Of a DNA stretch of 56,109 nt, positions 24,799 to 33,488 are shown piece by piece. Source of the DNA: Thiopseudomonas acetoxidans (GTDB taxonomy: Bacteria; Pseudomonadota; Gammaproteobacteria; Pseudomonadales; Pseudomonadaceae). The notes under the pieces are model-generated. The model did not search any database and had not been told where the DNA came from. It worked only from the letters and a program-made list of their open reading frames with translations. The translations under genes were made by a program, and so were the position numbers. The stretch spans positions 1-56,109 of the forward strand of contig NZ_JAUCDY010000017.1 of assembly GCF_030362935.1 (NCBI RefSeq), written 5' to 3'. The stretch's first letter is position 1; every line of letters starts with the position of its first letter.

Positions 24799-25860
24799 TT
24801 ATCGTCTGGACAATGAATTGGAGGCAAGATTGTCTTCCTGCATTTGTAGCAAGTCCCGTTCGATTTCTTCGACGGTTGGCAGTGCCCCTTTTAGATTGTC
24901 GGGCAAGCTTTCTACCAGGTTATATTCACTCACGCCCATGGGCTTGTTCATGTCACGCAAGGCAAATTCAACTTCGATATTGCTTTTGTCGCGACACAGT
25001 AACAGTCCGATGCTGGGTTGATCGTCGTCTTTTTTAAGTAGGCTATCAACAGCGGATAGATAAAAATTTAGTTTACCTGCGTACTCTGGAATAAATTTTT
25101 TATTTTTTAGTTCTATAACCACATAGCATTTCAAGGTGATGTGATAGAAGAGCAAGTCCAGATAGTAATCGTTATCTGCAATTTCCAGATGGTATTGACG
25201 ACCAACAAATGCAAAGCCTTTGCCCAGCTCTAGTAAAAACTGAGTCAAATGCCGGGTAAGCTGCTGCTCGACATCCCGCTCGTTGAAGGAGGTAGTGAGC
25301 TGCATAAAATCAAAAATGTAGGGGTCTTTCAGGGTTTGCTGCGCCAGGTCCGATTGAGGCGCAGGCAATGTCCGGGAAAAATTACTGATGGTTTTTCCGG
25401 CTCGCTCGTGTAGGCGAGACTTGAGCTGTAAAGCCAGTACATCACGGCTCCAGCCTTGCTCCAGGGTTTGGCTGATATAAAAACTGGCTTCTTCCAGGCT
25501 GGTACATTTGGTGAAAATCTGGATGTTGTGGCCCCAGGGGATTTGGTCAACAGGCTGTTGACCAAATGGGCTGGGTTGTAACTCAGCAAAAAACTGATAG
25601 AAGCGTAAGCAGTACTTGAGATTGGTCGTTGAGAACCCCTTGATTTCAGGAAACTCTTTTTGTAAGTCGGCCGACAACTGCTGAATAATCTTGTCGCCCC
25701 ACTGGCTATACTGTTGCTTTTCGTCAATCTGACTACCTAGCTCCCAATAGAAGCGAATCAACTCGCTATTGGCAGCCAGCGCCACACGCATGCGCGCAGC
25801 AACAACACGCTGTTTGATATTGTTCAGCCAGTCCAGGTAATCACTTGAATGTTGTAACAC
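24799..25860 (-). CDS. DUF1016 (YhcG-like) PD-(D/E)XK nuclease family protein
   Basis: A 353-residue protein with the DUF1016 N-terminal helical domain (AANSELIRFYWELGSQIDEK, and LSADLQKEFPEIKGFSTTNL) and a C-terminal PD-(D/E)XK-type core (YLDLLFYHITLKCYVVIELK, where D, then E-L-K, fit the catalytic pattern, followed by PSIGLLLCRDKSNIEVEFAL). These proteins are often found with restriction systems and mobile elements; the substrate is unknown. It lies between a glycosyltransferase and a Fic gene on the same strand, an unusual place for a nuclease. Confidence 0.88.
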   Translation of the reverse strand: MLQHSSDYLDWLNNIKQRVVAARMRVALAANSELIRFYWELGSQIDEKQQYSQWGDKIIQQLSADLQKEFPEIKGFSTTNLKYCLRFYQFFAELQPSPFGQQPVDQIPWGHNIQIFTKCTSLEEASFYISQTLEQGWSRDVLALQLKSRLHERAGKTISNFSRTLPAPQSDLAQQTLKDPYIFDFMQLTTSFNERDVEQQLTRHLTQFLLELGKGFAFVGRQYHLEIADNDYYLDLLFYHITLKCYVVIELKNKKFIPEYAGKLNFYLSAVDSLLKKDDDQPSIGLLLCRDKSNIEVEFALRDMNKPMGVSEYNLVESLPDNLKGALPTVEEIERDLLQMQEDNLASNSLSRR

Positions 25861-25910
25861 AGCGTAATCCTTTTGTTGTGAGTTAGGTACGACCTTGCAT
25901 TAACTGTGGG

Positions 25911-27041
25911 CTACCGACAAGTTTCGGCGATTTTGATGCCAAACTTATCCCAGGCAAAATTTTGTGCAAACTCGGTTGCGCCCTCACTAGCCAATGGGCT
26001 GTTTAGCGCATGGACAGTTTGTTCCGCCAGCGCGGGGTAATCGTCCTTTTCAACCAGATAGCCAGACTGCCCATGCGCCACGGCATCGACAATGCCACCG
26101 GTAGCAAAAGCAACAGTCGGCAGGCCGTGGGCGGCGGCTTCGATGGCGACCATGCCAAAGCCTTCGGGGTCATCGGGGATATGCCGAACGGGAAACACAT
26201 GTACGTCTGCGGCTTCATACGCTGTAGCCAGTTGGGTTTTATCCGTAATCACACCCAGAAACTTGATGTGCTCGCTAACACCTTGCTGTGCGGCAGCCTG
26301 TTCGATTTCTTCCCGGTTTTGAATCCCCGCACCCAGCGAGTTTTTCGGCGCTTCGCCGACGATTACCAAAACCGCTTCCGGCACCTGCTGCACGATGGCT
26401 GGCAGTGCCTGTTCGACAAACTCTTTCAATCCTTTGCGAGTGGTCAGTCGCCCGACCGAAAGCATGATTTTTTTGCCCACTAGCCCATGCTGTTGCCTGA
26501 ATGCTGCAATGGCCGCATCAGGCTGTGCGTGCTCTGGCAAGCTCACTCCCGGATACACAATACTGATTTTCGTTTCTGGCACACCGGCTGCAAATGCCAG
26601 TTGTTTGGTGGGCGTGCTGTTGACGATGATGCGGTCGAGCTTTTTAAAGGTGGGTGTCCACAGGCGTTGGTAAATTTTGTCTTGAACCGTGATATCAAAG
26701 CCATGTAAGTAAGCTGCAGATTTAGCCCCACAAAGCTTACTTGCTAACCAAGCGATAGGCGCAGTCAAACCACTGCCGGCAAGAATCACATCCGGTTTCC
26801 AGCGCAAAGCAAACCACACCGCTTTACAGGCCGCAATAAATAGAAACAGCGGCAACGGCTTGAGAGGCGCTTCACTTAAGCTAACCGACTGGGGTTTCAG
26901 CTCAGCTGAACCTTGAGGGCCAATAACCTTAACCTCAGCATACTTACTTAGCTCATCAGCCATGTGCCAATTTAAACGCTCCATACCGCCCACTAATGGC
27001 GGCAGGTTGCGGGTGATGATGAGGATTCGTTGCTTATTCAT
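25911..27041 (-). CDS. GT4 family glycosyltransferase (PimB-like)
   Basis: A 376-residue GT-B enzyme beginning ILIITRNLPPLVGGMERLNW, with SAAYLHGFDITVQDKIYQRL, LSVGRLTTRKGLKEFVEQAL and DDPEGFGMVAIEAAAHGLPT, the classical E-x7-E donor motif of GT4. Its start codon overlaps the end of the AlbA_2-type gene by eight bases, so the glycosyltransferase is translationally coupled to an unrelated defence-type gene. It probably contributes to the same O-unit as wbpA, whose product would be a donor. Confidence 0.9.
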   Translation of the reverse strand: MNKQRILIITRNLPPLVGGMERLNWHMADELSKYAEVKVIGPQGSAELKPQSVSLSEAPLKPLPLFLFIAACKAVWFALRWKPDVILAGSGLTAPIAWLASKLCGAKSAAYLHGFDITVQDKIYQRLWTPTFKKLDRIIVNSTPTKQLAFAAGVPETKISIVYPGVSLPEHAQPDAAIAAFRQQHGLVGKKIMLSVGRLTTRKGLKEFVEQALPAIVQQVPEAVLVIVGEAPKNSLGAGIQNREEIEQAAAQQGVSEHIKFLGVITDKTQLATAYEAADVHVFPVRHIPDDPEGFGMVAIEAAAHGLPTVAFATGGIVDAVAHGQSGYLVEKDDYPALAEQTVHALNSPLASEGATEFAQNFAWDKFGIKIAETCR

Positions 27042-28440
27042 GGTGCGCTGCCAGTGTTTGCTTGCCCTGTTCCGTGAGCCGGTATTTTTGTAAACGGCTG
27101 TTGGGTTTGTCGGGAAGTGTCATTTCGATCAGGCCCAGTGCAAGGGCGGGACTCAGATACAACTTAACGAAGTTTCCACGGCCTGAAAGGGTGAGTTTTT
27201 CCATAATTTCAGCTCGTTTCATTTCGCCATGAATCACTTGCAACAGCGCCAAGACCTCTGCGCTTACTTGTCCTGCCACTTGTCCTGCCACTTGTCCTGC
27301 CACTTGTCCCGCGACTGGGTCGGTGACTTGTCCTGCCGGCTGTGTTTTTTTGTAAAAAGTCGTCCTCACCGCGCCCCAGGTGTAGGCAAACTCAGGCTTG
27401 GGCAAGCCTGCTTCCAGGCAATAGTCGATAATGTTTAGCGTGCCGCGCCCCCAGTTTTCAATAAAACCGCACTTGTAAAACACGGCGGCCATGGTTGGGT
27501 TAAAGGGCTTGGACTGGTGAGGCTGGTCGAATAGCTCAATGGGTACTTCACGGCTGAGTGTCGCGCCGTTGTACATCACCAGTTTGTCGTCGTATACACG
27601 AATTTGCAGGTTGCAGGTGTCGGTGTAATCGCGATGAATCAGTGCGTTGATAATGGCTTCACGCAGCGCATCGTAAGGGTATTCCAGTGTTTCGCGGCGG
27701 TGCATGCCTTCGTAGGAGATGTAGGCTCTTAAATACTTTAAGCGCAGCACATCCATAATCAGGTCAACCTGGTTGATCAGGTTGCCTTCTATGATGTCGC
27801 TGCTTTGCACATCGGTTTCGGACAAAAACCGGCCTATTTTGGAGTGCGACTGGATATAGAACTGCTGTGGGTTTTTCCCGAACAGTAAAATGGCGGCGCG
27901 TTTAAGCTCGTTGCCTTCGTACAGGTTGAGCTTGCGCAGCAGGCTTTCCAGGTTTTGCTCTTCCAGAATGCCTGGCACCCGGTCCTGGGCCAGGCGTTTG
28001 AACCGCTCTACGGTGGGCAGGTCGATGTCTTCTATGGAAAAACGCTCTTCGGCAATATCGTCCCAGGTTTTACCGTATTTTTTCAGCAAAAACTGGTTCA
28101 GATTGCCGCTGGCAAGTTCGATGGTGTTGCTGCCGCTGCGCTTATAAAACTTTCCGGCGTAGGAAACGGGGGCCAGTGTGCTTTGTACATCTATTTCCAA
28201 ATAAATTTTTTGGCCTTTTTCGTGCGGGATTACGTCAACCAGCAAACCGAGCTTGCTGTTGATTTTGTTGGGCAGGGTTTCCAGCAGCTGTTTGCTGTTG
28301 TCTATGCCAATGATTTCACCTTCGTCATTCACGCCAATTAAAAGCTGACCGCCTTCACCATTGGCAAAAGCGCAAATGGTTTTGAGGTAGTCATCTTTCC
28401 AGATACGTTTAAATTCAAGTGTTTGGCTTTCTGTAAACAT
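27034..28440 (-). CDS. AlbA_2 (Schlafen-like) domain ATP-binding protein
   Basis: A 468-residue COG2865-type protein: N-terminal AlbA_2 domain (SQTLEFKRIWKDDYLKTICA, then FANGEGGQLLIGVNDEGEI), a helical middle, an ATPase-like region (REAIINALIHRDYTDTCNLQ, FENWGRGT-like IENWGRGTLNII) and a C-terminal winged helix. The linker has four in-frame copies of GQVA coded by a 12-bp tandem repeat at 27266-27313. The role of these proteins is poorly known; regulatory and phage-defence roles have been proposed for relatives. It is inserted between wbpA and a GT4 gene and overlaps the latter by eight bases. Confidence 0.88.
   Translation of the reverse strand: MFTESQTLEFKRIWKDDYLKTICAFANGEGGQLLIGVNDEGEIIGIDNSKQLLETLPNKINSKLGLLVDVIPHEKGQKIYLEIDVQSTLAPVSYAGKFYKRSGSNTIELASGNLNQFLLKKYGKTWDDIAEERFSIEDIDLPTVERFKRLAQDRVPGILEEQNLESLLRKLNLYEGNELKRAAILLFGKNPQQFYIQSHSKIGRFLSETDVQSSDIIEGNLINQVDLIMDVLRLKYLRAYISYEGMHRRETLEYPYDALREAIINALIHRDYTDTCNLQIRVYDDKLVMYNGATLSREVPIELFDQPHQSKPFNPTMAAVFYKCGFIENWGRGTLNIIDYCLEAGLPKPEFAYTWGAVRTTFYKKTQPAGQVTDPVAGQVAGQVAGQVAGQVSAEVLALLQVIHGEMKRAEIMEKLTLSGRGNFVKLYLSPALALGLIEMTLPDKPNSRLQKYRLTEQGKQTLAAHHE
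27266..27313 (-). repeat. 12-bp tandem repeat inside the AlbA_2-type gene
   Basis: Four copies of ACTTGTCCTGCC (the last with two changes) on the plus strand encode repeated GQVA on the minus strand. Unit length keeps the frame, so copy-number change would alter linker length only. Confidence 0.85.
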
Positions 28441-28511
28441 GGCCTGTTCCCTAGCAATTTCCTATAGCCCCAATGGCTTCCGCTCCCGCCAAAATTTGCC
28501 TTAAATAGCTC

Positions 28512-29819
28512 TCAGGCACTAACCACATTCTCAGCTGGTTGCAGCCTGCCCCGTGTATCGACAATGAGGCGAGCGTGCTGCACGAGCTGGCCGTAATCAA
28601 AAGCATCATGGTCAGTGGCAATTAGAATACAGTCATAGCTGGCGATATGGGCGGCGCTGAGTTCAACCGAGTCCAGATCAAAGCTGTAATCCCGTTTACT
28701 GGGAAACACCGGCACATGTGGATCAGAATACGCAATTTGCGCGCCTTTTTCTTCAAGCAGCGCCATGATCTCTACCGCAGGCGATTCGCGGGTGTCGTCG
28801 ATGTTTTTCTTATAACTCAAGCCCAGAATAAGAATCTTGCTGCCTTTGATGGCTTTTTCTTTCTCATTCAATGCATCAGCAACTTTTTGCACAACCCAGC
28901 GTGGCATGTAGTGGTTGATCTCGCCGGCCAGTTCGATAAAGCGGGTGTTGATGCCGTACTCACGAGCTTTCCACGTCAGGTAGAAGGGGTCGATGGGGAT
29001 ACAGTGCCCGCCCAGGCCCGGCCCTGGTGTGTAGGGTACAAAACCAAAGGGCTTGGTGGCGGCGGCCTGGATCACTTCGTGGATGTTGATGCCCATTTTA
29101 TCGGCGACGATTTTCATTTCGTTGACCAGACCGATGTTGACGGCACGGTGGATGTTTTCCAATAGTTTGGTCATTTCCGCAGCGCGCGGCGTGCTGACCG
29201 GAACCATTTGCTTAATTGCATGCTGGTAGAGCTGAGTGCCGAGTTCAAGGCAATTGGGTGTCATGCCGCCAATGACTTTGGGAATATCCTTGGTGCTGTA
29301 TGTTGTGTTGCCTGGGTCTTCTCGCTCAGGTGAAAAGACTAGCGCGCAGTTTTCACCGGGTATAAAACCTTGGCTTTTTAGAGCTGGTGCAAGAATTTCT
29401 TCAGTGGTGCCCGGCCAAGTTGTGCTCTCTAGGCTTAATAACTGACCTGCTTTGAAATACGGCAAGATAGATGCAAGGGTATTTTCGACATAACTTAAAT
29501 CAGGTTCACGATAGACATTTAAAGGAGTCGGTACGCAAATGATCAGGGCATCCACTTCTTGCGTGCGTGAAAAATCACTGGTCGCTTCAAAGCCATTCTG
29601 TTGCGCGGCAATAATCTCTTGCGCCTGTAAGCGCTCGATGTAGCTTTTGCCATTATTTAAGCGGGTGACTTTAGACTCATCAATATCAAAACCAACAACC
29701 TTGATACCCACTTCGCTAAAGCGCAGCGCCAGTGGCAAGCCGACGTAGCCCAACCCATAGACGCCAACCACCGCTGTTTTGCTGGCTATGCGTTGCTTTA
29801 AGCCATCCAAAGCATTCAT
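28512..29819 (-). CDS. wbpA: UDP-N-acetyl-D-glucosamine 6-dehydrogenase WbpA
   Basis: This 435-residue enzyme oxidises UDP-GlcNAc to UDP-GlcNAcA with two NAD. It has the N-terminal Rossmann motif VVGVYGLGYVGLPLALRFSE, CVPTPLN, PGTTEEILAP, FSPEREDPGN and the catalytic Cys in GPGLGGHCIPIDPFYLTWKA, followed by a C-terminal UDP-binding domain (LGLSYKKNIDDTRESPAVEI). Length and motifs match Pseudomonas WbpA. It is the first gene of the minus-strand arm. Downstream wbpB/E/D/I genes for mannuronate derivatives are not in the window, so the sugar is either used as GlcNAcA or processed elsewhere. Confidence 0.92.
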   Translation of the reverse strand: MNALDGLKQRIASKTAVVGVYGLGYVGLPLALRFSEVGIKVVGFDIDESKVTRLNNGKSYIERLQAQEIIAAQQNGFEATSDFSRTQEVDALIICVPTPLNVYREPDLSYVENTLASILPYFKAGQLLSLESTTWPGTTEEILAPALKSQGFIPGENCALVFSPEREDPGNTTYSTKDIPKVIGGMTPNCLELGTQLYQHAIKQMVPVSTPRAAEMTKLLENIHRAVNIGLVNEMKIVADKMGINIHEVIQAAATKPFGFVPYTPGPGLGGHCIPIDPFYLTWKAREYGINTRFIELAGEINHYMPRWVVQKVADALNEKEKAIKGSKILILGLSYKKNIDDTRESPAVEIMALLEEKGAQIAYSDPHVPVFPSKRDYSFDLDSVELSAAHIASYDCILIATDHDAFDYGQLVQHARLIVDTRGRLQPAENVVSA

Positions 29820-29972
29820 CGAACACGTGCCTTATCGTTAAAGAAAGTTAATTTGGCAATAATGCCACATTTAACGCCGAGAGTTTGTTACACAGCGCTA
29901 AGTTGTGACTCGATTTAAGTGATACTGGGCGAAGCTGGCTATAAGCTAATACAGGCGTTGCCGGATAATCTA

Positions 29973-30170
29973 ATCGCGCAAAAGTTGCGCTCCCACAATT
30001 CCACAATTCCACAATTCCACAGGCCCACAATCCCGCAATCCCACAGTAAAGCAAGGCGGTTTGCACGCAGCCGGTCGCTTGGCAAAGCTCTTGTAGAAGC
30101 TTACATTTTCCAAGTTCCTCGACAATTTTTCCAGCTGCCCAGATTTTTCTACACCCTTAAATGCGAAGAG
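29973..30170. repeat. REP-type repeat block upstream of wbpA
   Basis: It begins TCGCGCAAAAGTTGCGCTCC, continues with several ACAATTCC copies, a stretch of about 60 bases shared in reverse with 8460-8545, and the tail ending CCCTTAAATGCGAAGAG shared with 7480-7586. It is the most complete copy in the window. Confidence 0.7.
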
Positions 30171-30890
30171 CCAGTTTAGTTAAGTATGGAGCTGCTCGAC
30201 ACAATTACGAAATAACCTCACAAAAACACATCGGATGAAGCTGCATTTTATGCTGATACTTGCAGGAACCTTAGTTTTTCTAAAGTTAAGGCTTAAACCG
30301 CTCTAAAGTAGGCCTTACAGGCTGAATAGAGTGCATCGTTATACCGCCACCTTTGAGCGGGGTTTTTAACGCTTAATATCAAGGCTAATGCTCTTTATAT
30401 AATAGAGTTATTCATTGTTGAAAAGCTGATTTAAAAAATATTCTAAGTGGATAAAAACAACCTAAGTCAGCGCTGTTTTGTTCTATCAGTAACAGTCAAT
30501 TGTACAGCGTTGGGGCGCTCTTATTTATAGGGATTATCTCTGTAAGCGCACAGTTATTTTACAGTTTTTGTTGTGGCCTGACTTCGTGGTATTGGCGCTC
30601 TAGAGCCTTTAGATGCTTGTAAAACATTTAAGCTTTAATTTAATTATATTTGCATCAAGTCTGATTTTGTACGGTTTGGATAGCGAACTGTAGGTGCTGA
30701 ATGGGTTTTCTGTAACTGGGTAAAGGAGTTATTTGCGGGGTGTTATTTAGGCGTGCTTGGGTCTTTGCAAAGCGTAGAAATCATAGATTAACTGGGCGTA
30801 AAGGCGCATTTAAAATAGGGCTTTTGGCAGGCTTTATTGGGCTTATTTCCTATCATAAAAAAGTGAGTGATGGCTAATGCTTGCACAAAA
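30171..30890. other. Long gene-free region before nirS
   Basis: About 700 AT-rich bases with frequent stops in all frames and no convincing gene. A weak hairpin, CCGC with GCGG followed by GTTTTT, lies near 30343-30368. TTTATATAATAGAG near 30393 resembles a -10 region but no good -35 is seen. This could hold decayed sequence. Confidence 0.4.
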
Positions 30891-30895
30891 AGTTC

Positions 30896-30909
30896 TTGAT
30901 TTAAGTCAT
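30896..30909 (+). promoter_or_regulatory. Possible ANR/DNR (FNR-type) box of nirS
   Basis: TTGAT, four bases, GTCAT: the left half is perfect and the right half deviates by one or two bases from the Pseudomonas ANR/DNR consensus. It is centred 92 bases before the nirS ATG, which would fit activation at about -41.5 with a leader of about 50 bases. Nitrite-reductase genes are normally controlled by such regulators. Confidence 0.4.
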
Positions 30910-30994
30910 GTGTTTTAGGTTTGTATGCTGGCTACTATGCAAGCGCATTTTACAGATAAAACGATTAAAACCTCTGTCTAGGGAGCTATCCAAA

Positions 30995-32749
30995 ATGCCA
31001 AATAACCATCCTTCTAATACTCTGAAGAAGCCAAGAATGCTTCCAAGGAAAGATCGTATGACTATCGCTGGTAAGATCTCAAAAGCAGGCTTTATCGCTG
31101 CTTTCTCACTGCTTGGGTTAGCAGTATCTCAAGCTAATGCTTCCACTGCACCAGCAATGACTGATGCAGAAAAAGAGGCTGCAAAACTGATTTATTTCGA
31201 GCGTTGCGCCGGTTGTCACGGTGTTTTGCGTAAAGGTGCTACAGGTAAAAACCTAGAGCCGAACTGGTCAATAACCCAGCCAGATGGCAGTAAACTCGAA
31301 GGCGGAACACTGCGTTTGGGTACTAAGCGTCTAGAAAATATCATTGCCTACGGTACTGAAGGCGGGATGGTTAACTATGACGACATCCTGACTCCAGAAG
31401 AAATCAACATGATGGCCCGCTATCTTCAACATGAGCCACCGATTCCGCCGGAGTTCTCCCTGCAAGACATGAAAGACAGCTGGAACCTCATTGTTCCGTT
31501 GTCTGAGCGTGTTACGAAACAGATGAATAAAATCAACTTGAAAAACGTATTCGCAGTTACTTTACGTGATGCGGGTAAGTTGGCGTTGATTGACGGTGAC
31601 ACACACAAAGTCTGGAAGATCTTGGAAAGTGGTTATGCCGTACACATTTCACGTTTTTCCGCATCAGGTCGCTACGTGTATACCACCGGTCGTGACGGTT
31701 TGACTACCATTATTGACCTGTGGCCTGAAGAGCCGATGACTGTTGCGACTGTACGCTTTGGTTCTGACATGCGTTCGGTTGACGTGTCCAAGTACAAGGG
31801 GTACGAAGACAAGTATCTGATAGGTGGTACCTACTGGCCACCACAGTACAGTATCGTGGATGGCTTGACCTTGGAGCCGATTAAAGTTGTCTCCACACGT
31901 GGCCAGACCGTTGATGGTGAGTATCACCCAGAGCCACGTGTTGCCTCTATCGTTGCTAACCCGCTCAAGCCTGAGTGGGTAGTGAGTGTTAAGGAAACTG
32001 GGCAGATTTTGTTGGTTGACTACACCGACTTAGACAACTTGAAGTCTACCGCGATTGCATCGTCCAAGTTCCTGCATGATGGTGGTTGGGATGCATCGCA
32101 CCGTTACTTCTTAGTGGCAGCTAACGCTTCTAACCAAGTTGCTGCGGTTGATACTAAGACGGGTAAGCTGGCGGCTATTGTTGATACAGCGAAAATTCCT
32201 CACCCGGGCCGTGGTGCGAACTTCACTCACCCAGAGTTTGGACCGGTATGGTCTACGGGTCACCTTGGTGATGACGTAGTTTCTTTAATCTCAACCCCAT
32301 CGGAAGAGAAAAAGAACGCTAAATACAAAAAACATAACTGGAAAGTTGTTCAAGAGTTGAAGATGCCAGGCGCGGGTAACTTGTTTGTTAAAACCCACCC
32401 TAAATCTAAAAACTTCTGGGCTGATGCTCCTATGAACCCAGAGCGTGAAATCGCTGAGTCTGTTTATGTGTTTGACTTAAACGACTTGAGCAAAGAGCCA
32501 CGGGTGCTGAACGTTGGTAAAGATTCTGGTTTACCAGAAGGCAAAGCAATTCGCCGCGCTGTACAGCCAGAATACAACCAAGCGGGTGACGAGGTTTGGA
32601 TCTCACTATGGGGTGGTAAAGCGGATCAGTCAGCAATCGTTATTTATGACGATAAGACGCTGAAAGTGAAGTCTGTTATCACGAGTCCAGAAATCATTAC
32701 TCCGACTGGTAAGTTTAACCTTTACAACACCATGTTTGACGTTTACTAA
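30995..32749 (+). CDS. nirS: Cytochrome cd1 nitrite reductase NirS
   Basis: NirS reduces nitrite to nitric oxide in the periplasm during denitrification. The start is placed at ATG 30995 after GGGAGC, giving 584 residues; ATG 30908 is in frame but has no ribosome binding site. A signal peptide precedes NASTAPAM. The heme c site is CAGCH (Cys71, Cys74, His75). The eight-bladed d1 domain carries the distal histidine candidates His369 (DASHRYF) and His412 (NFTHPEFGP), 43 apart as in the Paracoccus enzyme. The C-terminus is NLYNTMFDVY, where many NirS proteins have NTQHDVY. The gene leads a likely operon with nirT and a diheme cytochrome. Confidence 0.95.
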   Translation: MPNNHPSNTLKKPRMLPRKDRMTIAGKISKAGFIAAFSLLGLAVSQANASTAPAMTDAEKEAAKLIYFERCAGCHGVLRKGATGKNLEPNWSITQPDGSKLEGGTLRLGTKRLENIIAYGTEGGMVNYDDILTPEEINMMARYLQHEPPIPPEFSLQDMKDSWNLIVPLSERVTKQMNKINLKNVFAVTLRDAGKLALIDGDTHKVWKILESGYAVHISRFSASGRYVYTTGRDGLTTIIDLWPEEPMTVATVRFGSDMRSVDVSKYKGYEDKYLIGGTYWPPQYSIVDGLTLEPIKVVSTRGQTVDGEYHPEPRVASIVANPLKPEWVVSVKETGQILLVDYTDLDNLKSTAIASSKFLHDGGWDASHRYFLVAANASNQVAAVDTKTGKLAAIVDTAKIPHPGRGANFTHPEFGPVWSTGHLGDDVVSLISTPSEEKKNAKYKKHNWKVVQELKMPGAGNLFVKTHPKSKNFWADAPMNPEREIAESVYVFDLNDLSKEPRVLNVGKDSGLPEGKAIRRAVQPEYNQAGDEVWISLWGGKADQSAIVIYDDKTLKVKSVITSPEIITPTGKFNLYNTMFDVY

Positions 32750-32774
32750 CTGGTTCAGTTGAACTGCTAAATAT

Positions 32775-32812
32775 CCCCCCCCCACTTCGCAGATTCATGC
32801 GGGGTGGGGGTG
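32775..32812 (+). repeat. GC-rich hairpin between nirS and nirT
   Basis: A C9 tract followed by ACTTCGC can pair with GCGGGGTGGGGGTGG across a short loop. No T-run follows, so it is more likely an mRNA-stability or processing element, reducing nirT relative to nirS, than a full terminator. Confidence 0.5.
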
Positions 32813-32833
32813 GAACAGGAAAGGAAAAAGCAA

Positions 32834-33451
32834 ATGGCAGATCAAGACAGCAGAAACACGCAGGAGTCGCAGCAGCGGACTGGGTTTTTTGCATACCTAT
32901 GTCGCCCAAACGTGCATTACTCTTTAGCCAGCATACTAGTGGTAGGTATTATTGCCGGGGTACTTTTCTGGGGTGGCTTTAACACCGCATTGGAAATGAC
33001 CAATACCGAGGAGTTCTGTCTCTCTTGTCATGAAATGCGCGATAACGTTTATCCAGAATACAAAGAAACAATTCACTACACTAACCGTACCGGTGTACGA
33101 GCTACTTGCCCCGATTGTCACGTACCTAAGGAATGGGGCTACAAAATGGTGCGCAAGATAGAGGCATCAAGAGAACTCTGGGGTAAGTTAGTAGGCACGA
33201 TTGATACACCTGAGAAATTCGAAGCCAAGCGTTTAACCCTGGCCCGCAGCGAGTGGAAGCGCATGAAAGCTTCAGATTCTCGTGAATGTAGAAACTGCCA
33301 TAGTCTTGAAAGTATGAATATCGAAACGCAGAAGCAGCGTGCACGCAAGCAACATGAAATGGCGCTGGCTGAAAATATGACTTGCATCGACTGTCATAAA
33401 GGCATTGCTCACCATTTGCCTGAAGGAATGACTGATGAAGATTATGATTAA
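32834..33451 (+). CDS. nirT: Tetraheme NapC/NirT family cytochrome c
   Basis: This 205-residue quinol dehydrogenase is anchored by one N-terminal helix (about residues 24-48) and carries four CxxCH sites: CLSCH (from Cys62), CPDCH, CRNCH and CIDCH. NapC/NirT proteins pass electrons from membrane quinol to periplasmic reductases, here most likely NirS. The start at ATG 32834 is supported by AAGGAAAAAG; an in-frame upstream start lies in the hairpin. It follows nirS by 84 bases and precedes the diheme cytochrome by 37. Confidence 0.92.
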   Translation: MADQDSRNTQESQQRTGFFAYLCRPNVHYSLASILVVGIIAGVLFWGGFNTALEMTNTEEFCLSCHEMRDNVYPEYKETIHYTNRTGVRATCPDCHVPKEWGYKMVRKIEASRELWGKLVGTIDTPEKFEAKRLTLARSEWKRMKASDSRECRNCHSLESMNIETQKQRARKQHEMALAENMTCIDCHKGIAHHLPEGMTDEDYD

Positions 33452-33488
33452 AAAGCAAGACAGGTAATCAATTGGGGAGTAAGCGATT

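Noticed and set aside
27266..27313. Regular 12-bp array considered as CRISPR
   Set aside because: Contiguous in-frame coding repeats without spacers.
28647..29165. 172-codon plus-strand frame inside wbpA
   Set aside because: Antisense shadow of a strongly supported gene.
30908..30994. Longer NirS start at 30908
   Set aside because: The extra 29 residues lack a ribosome binding site, and the start overlaps the possible ANR box.
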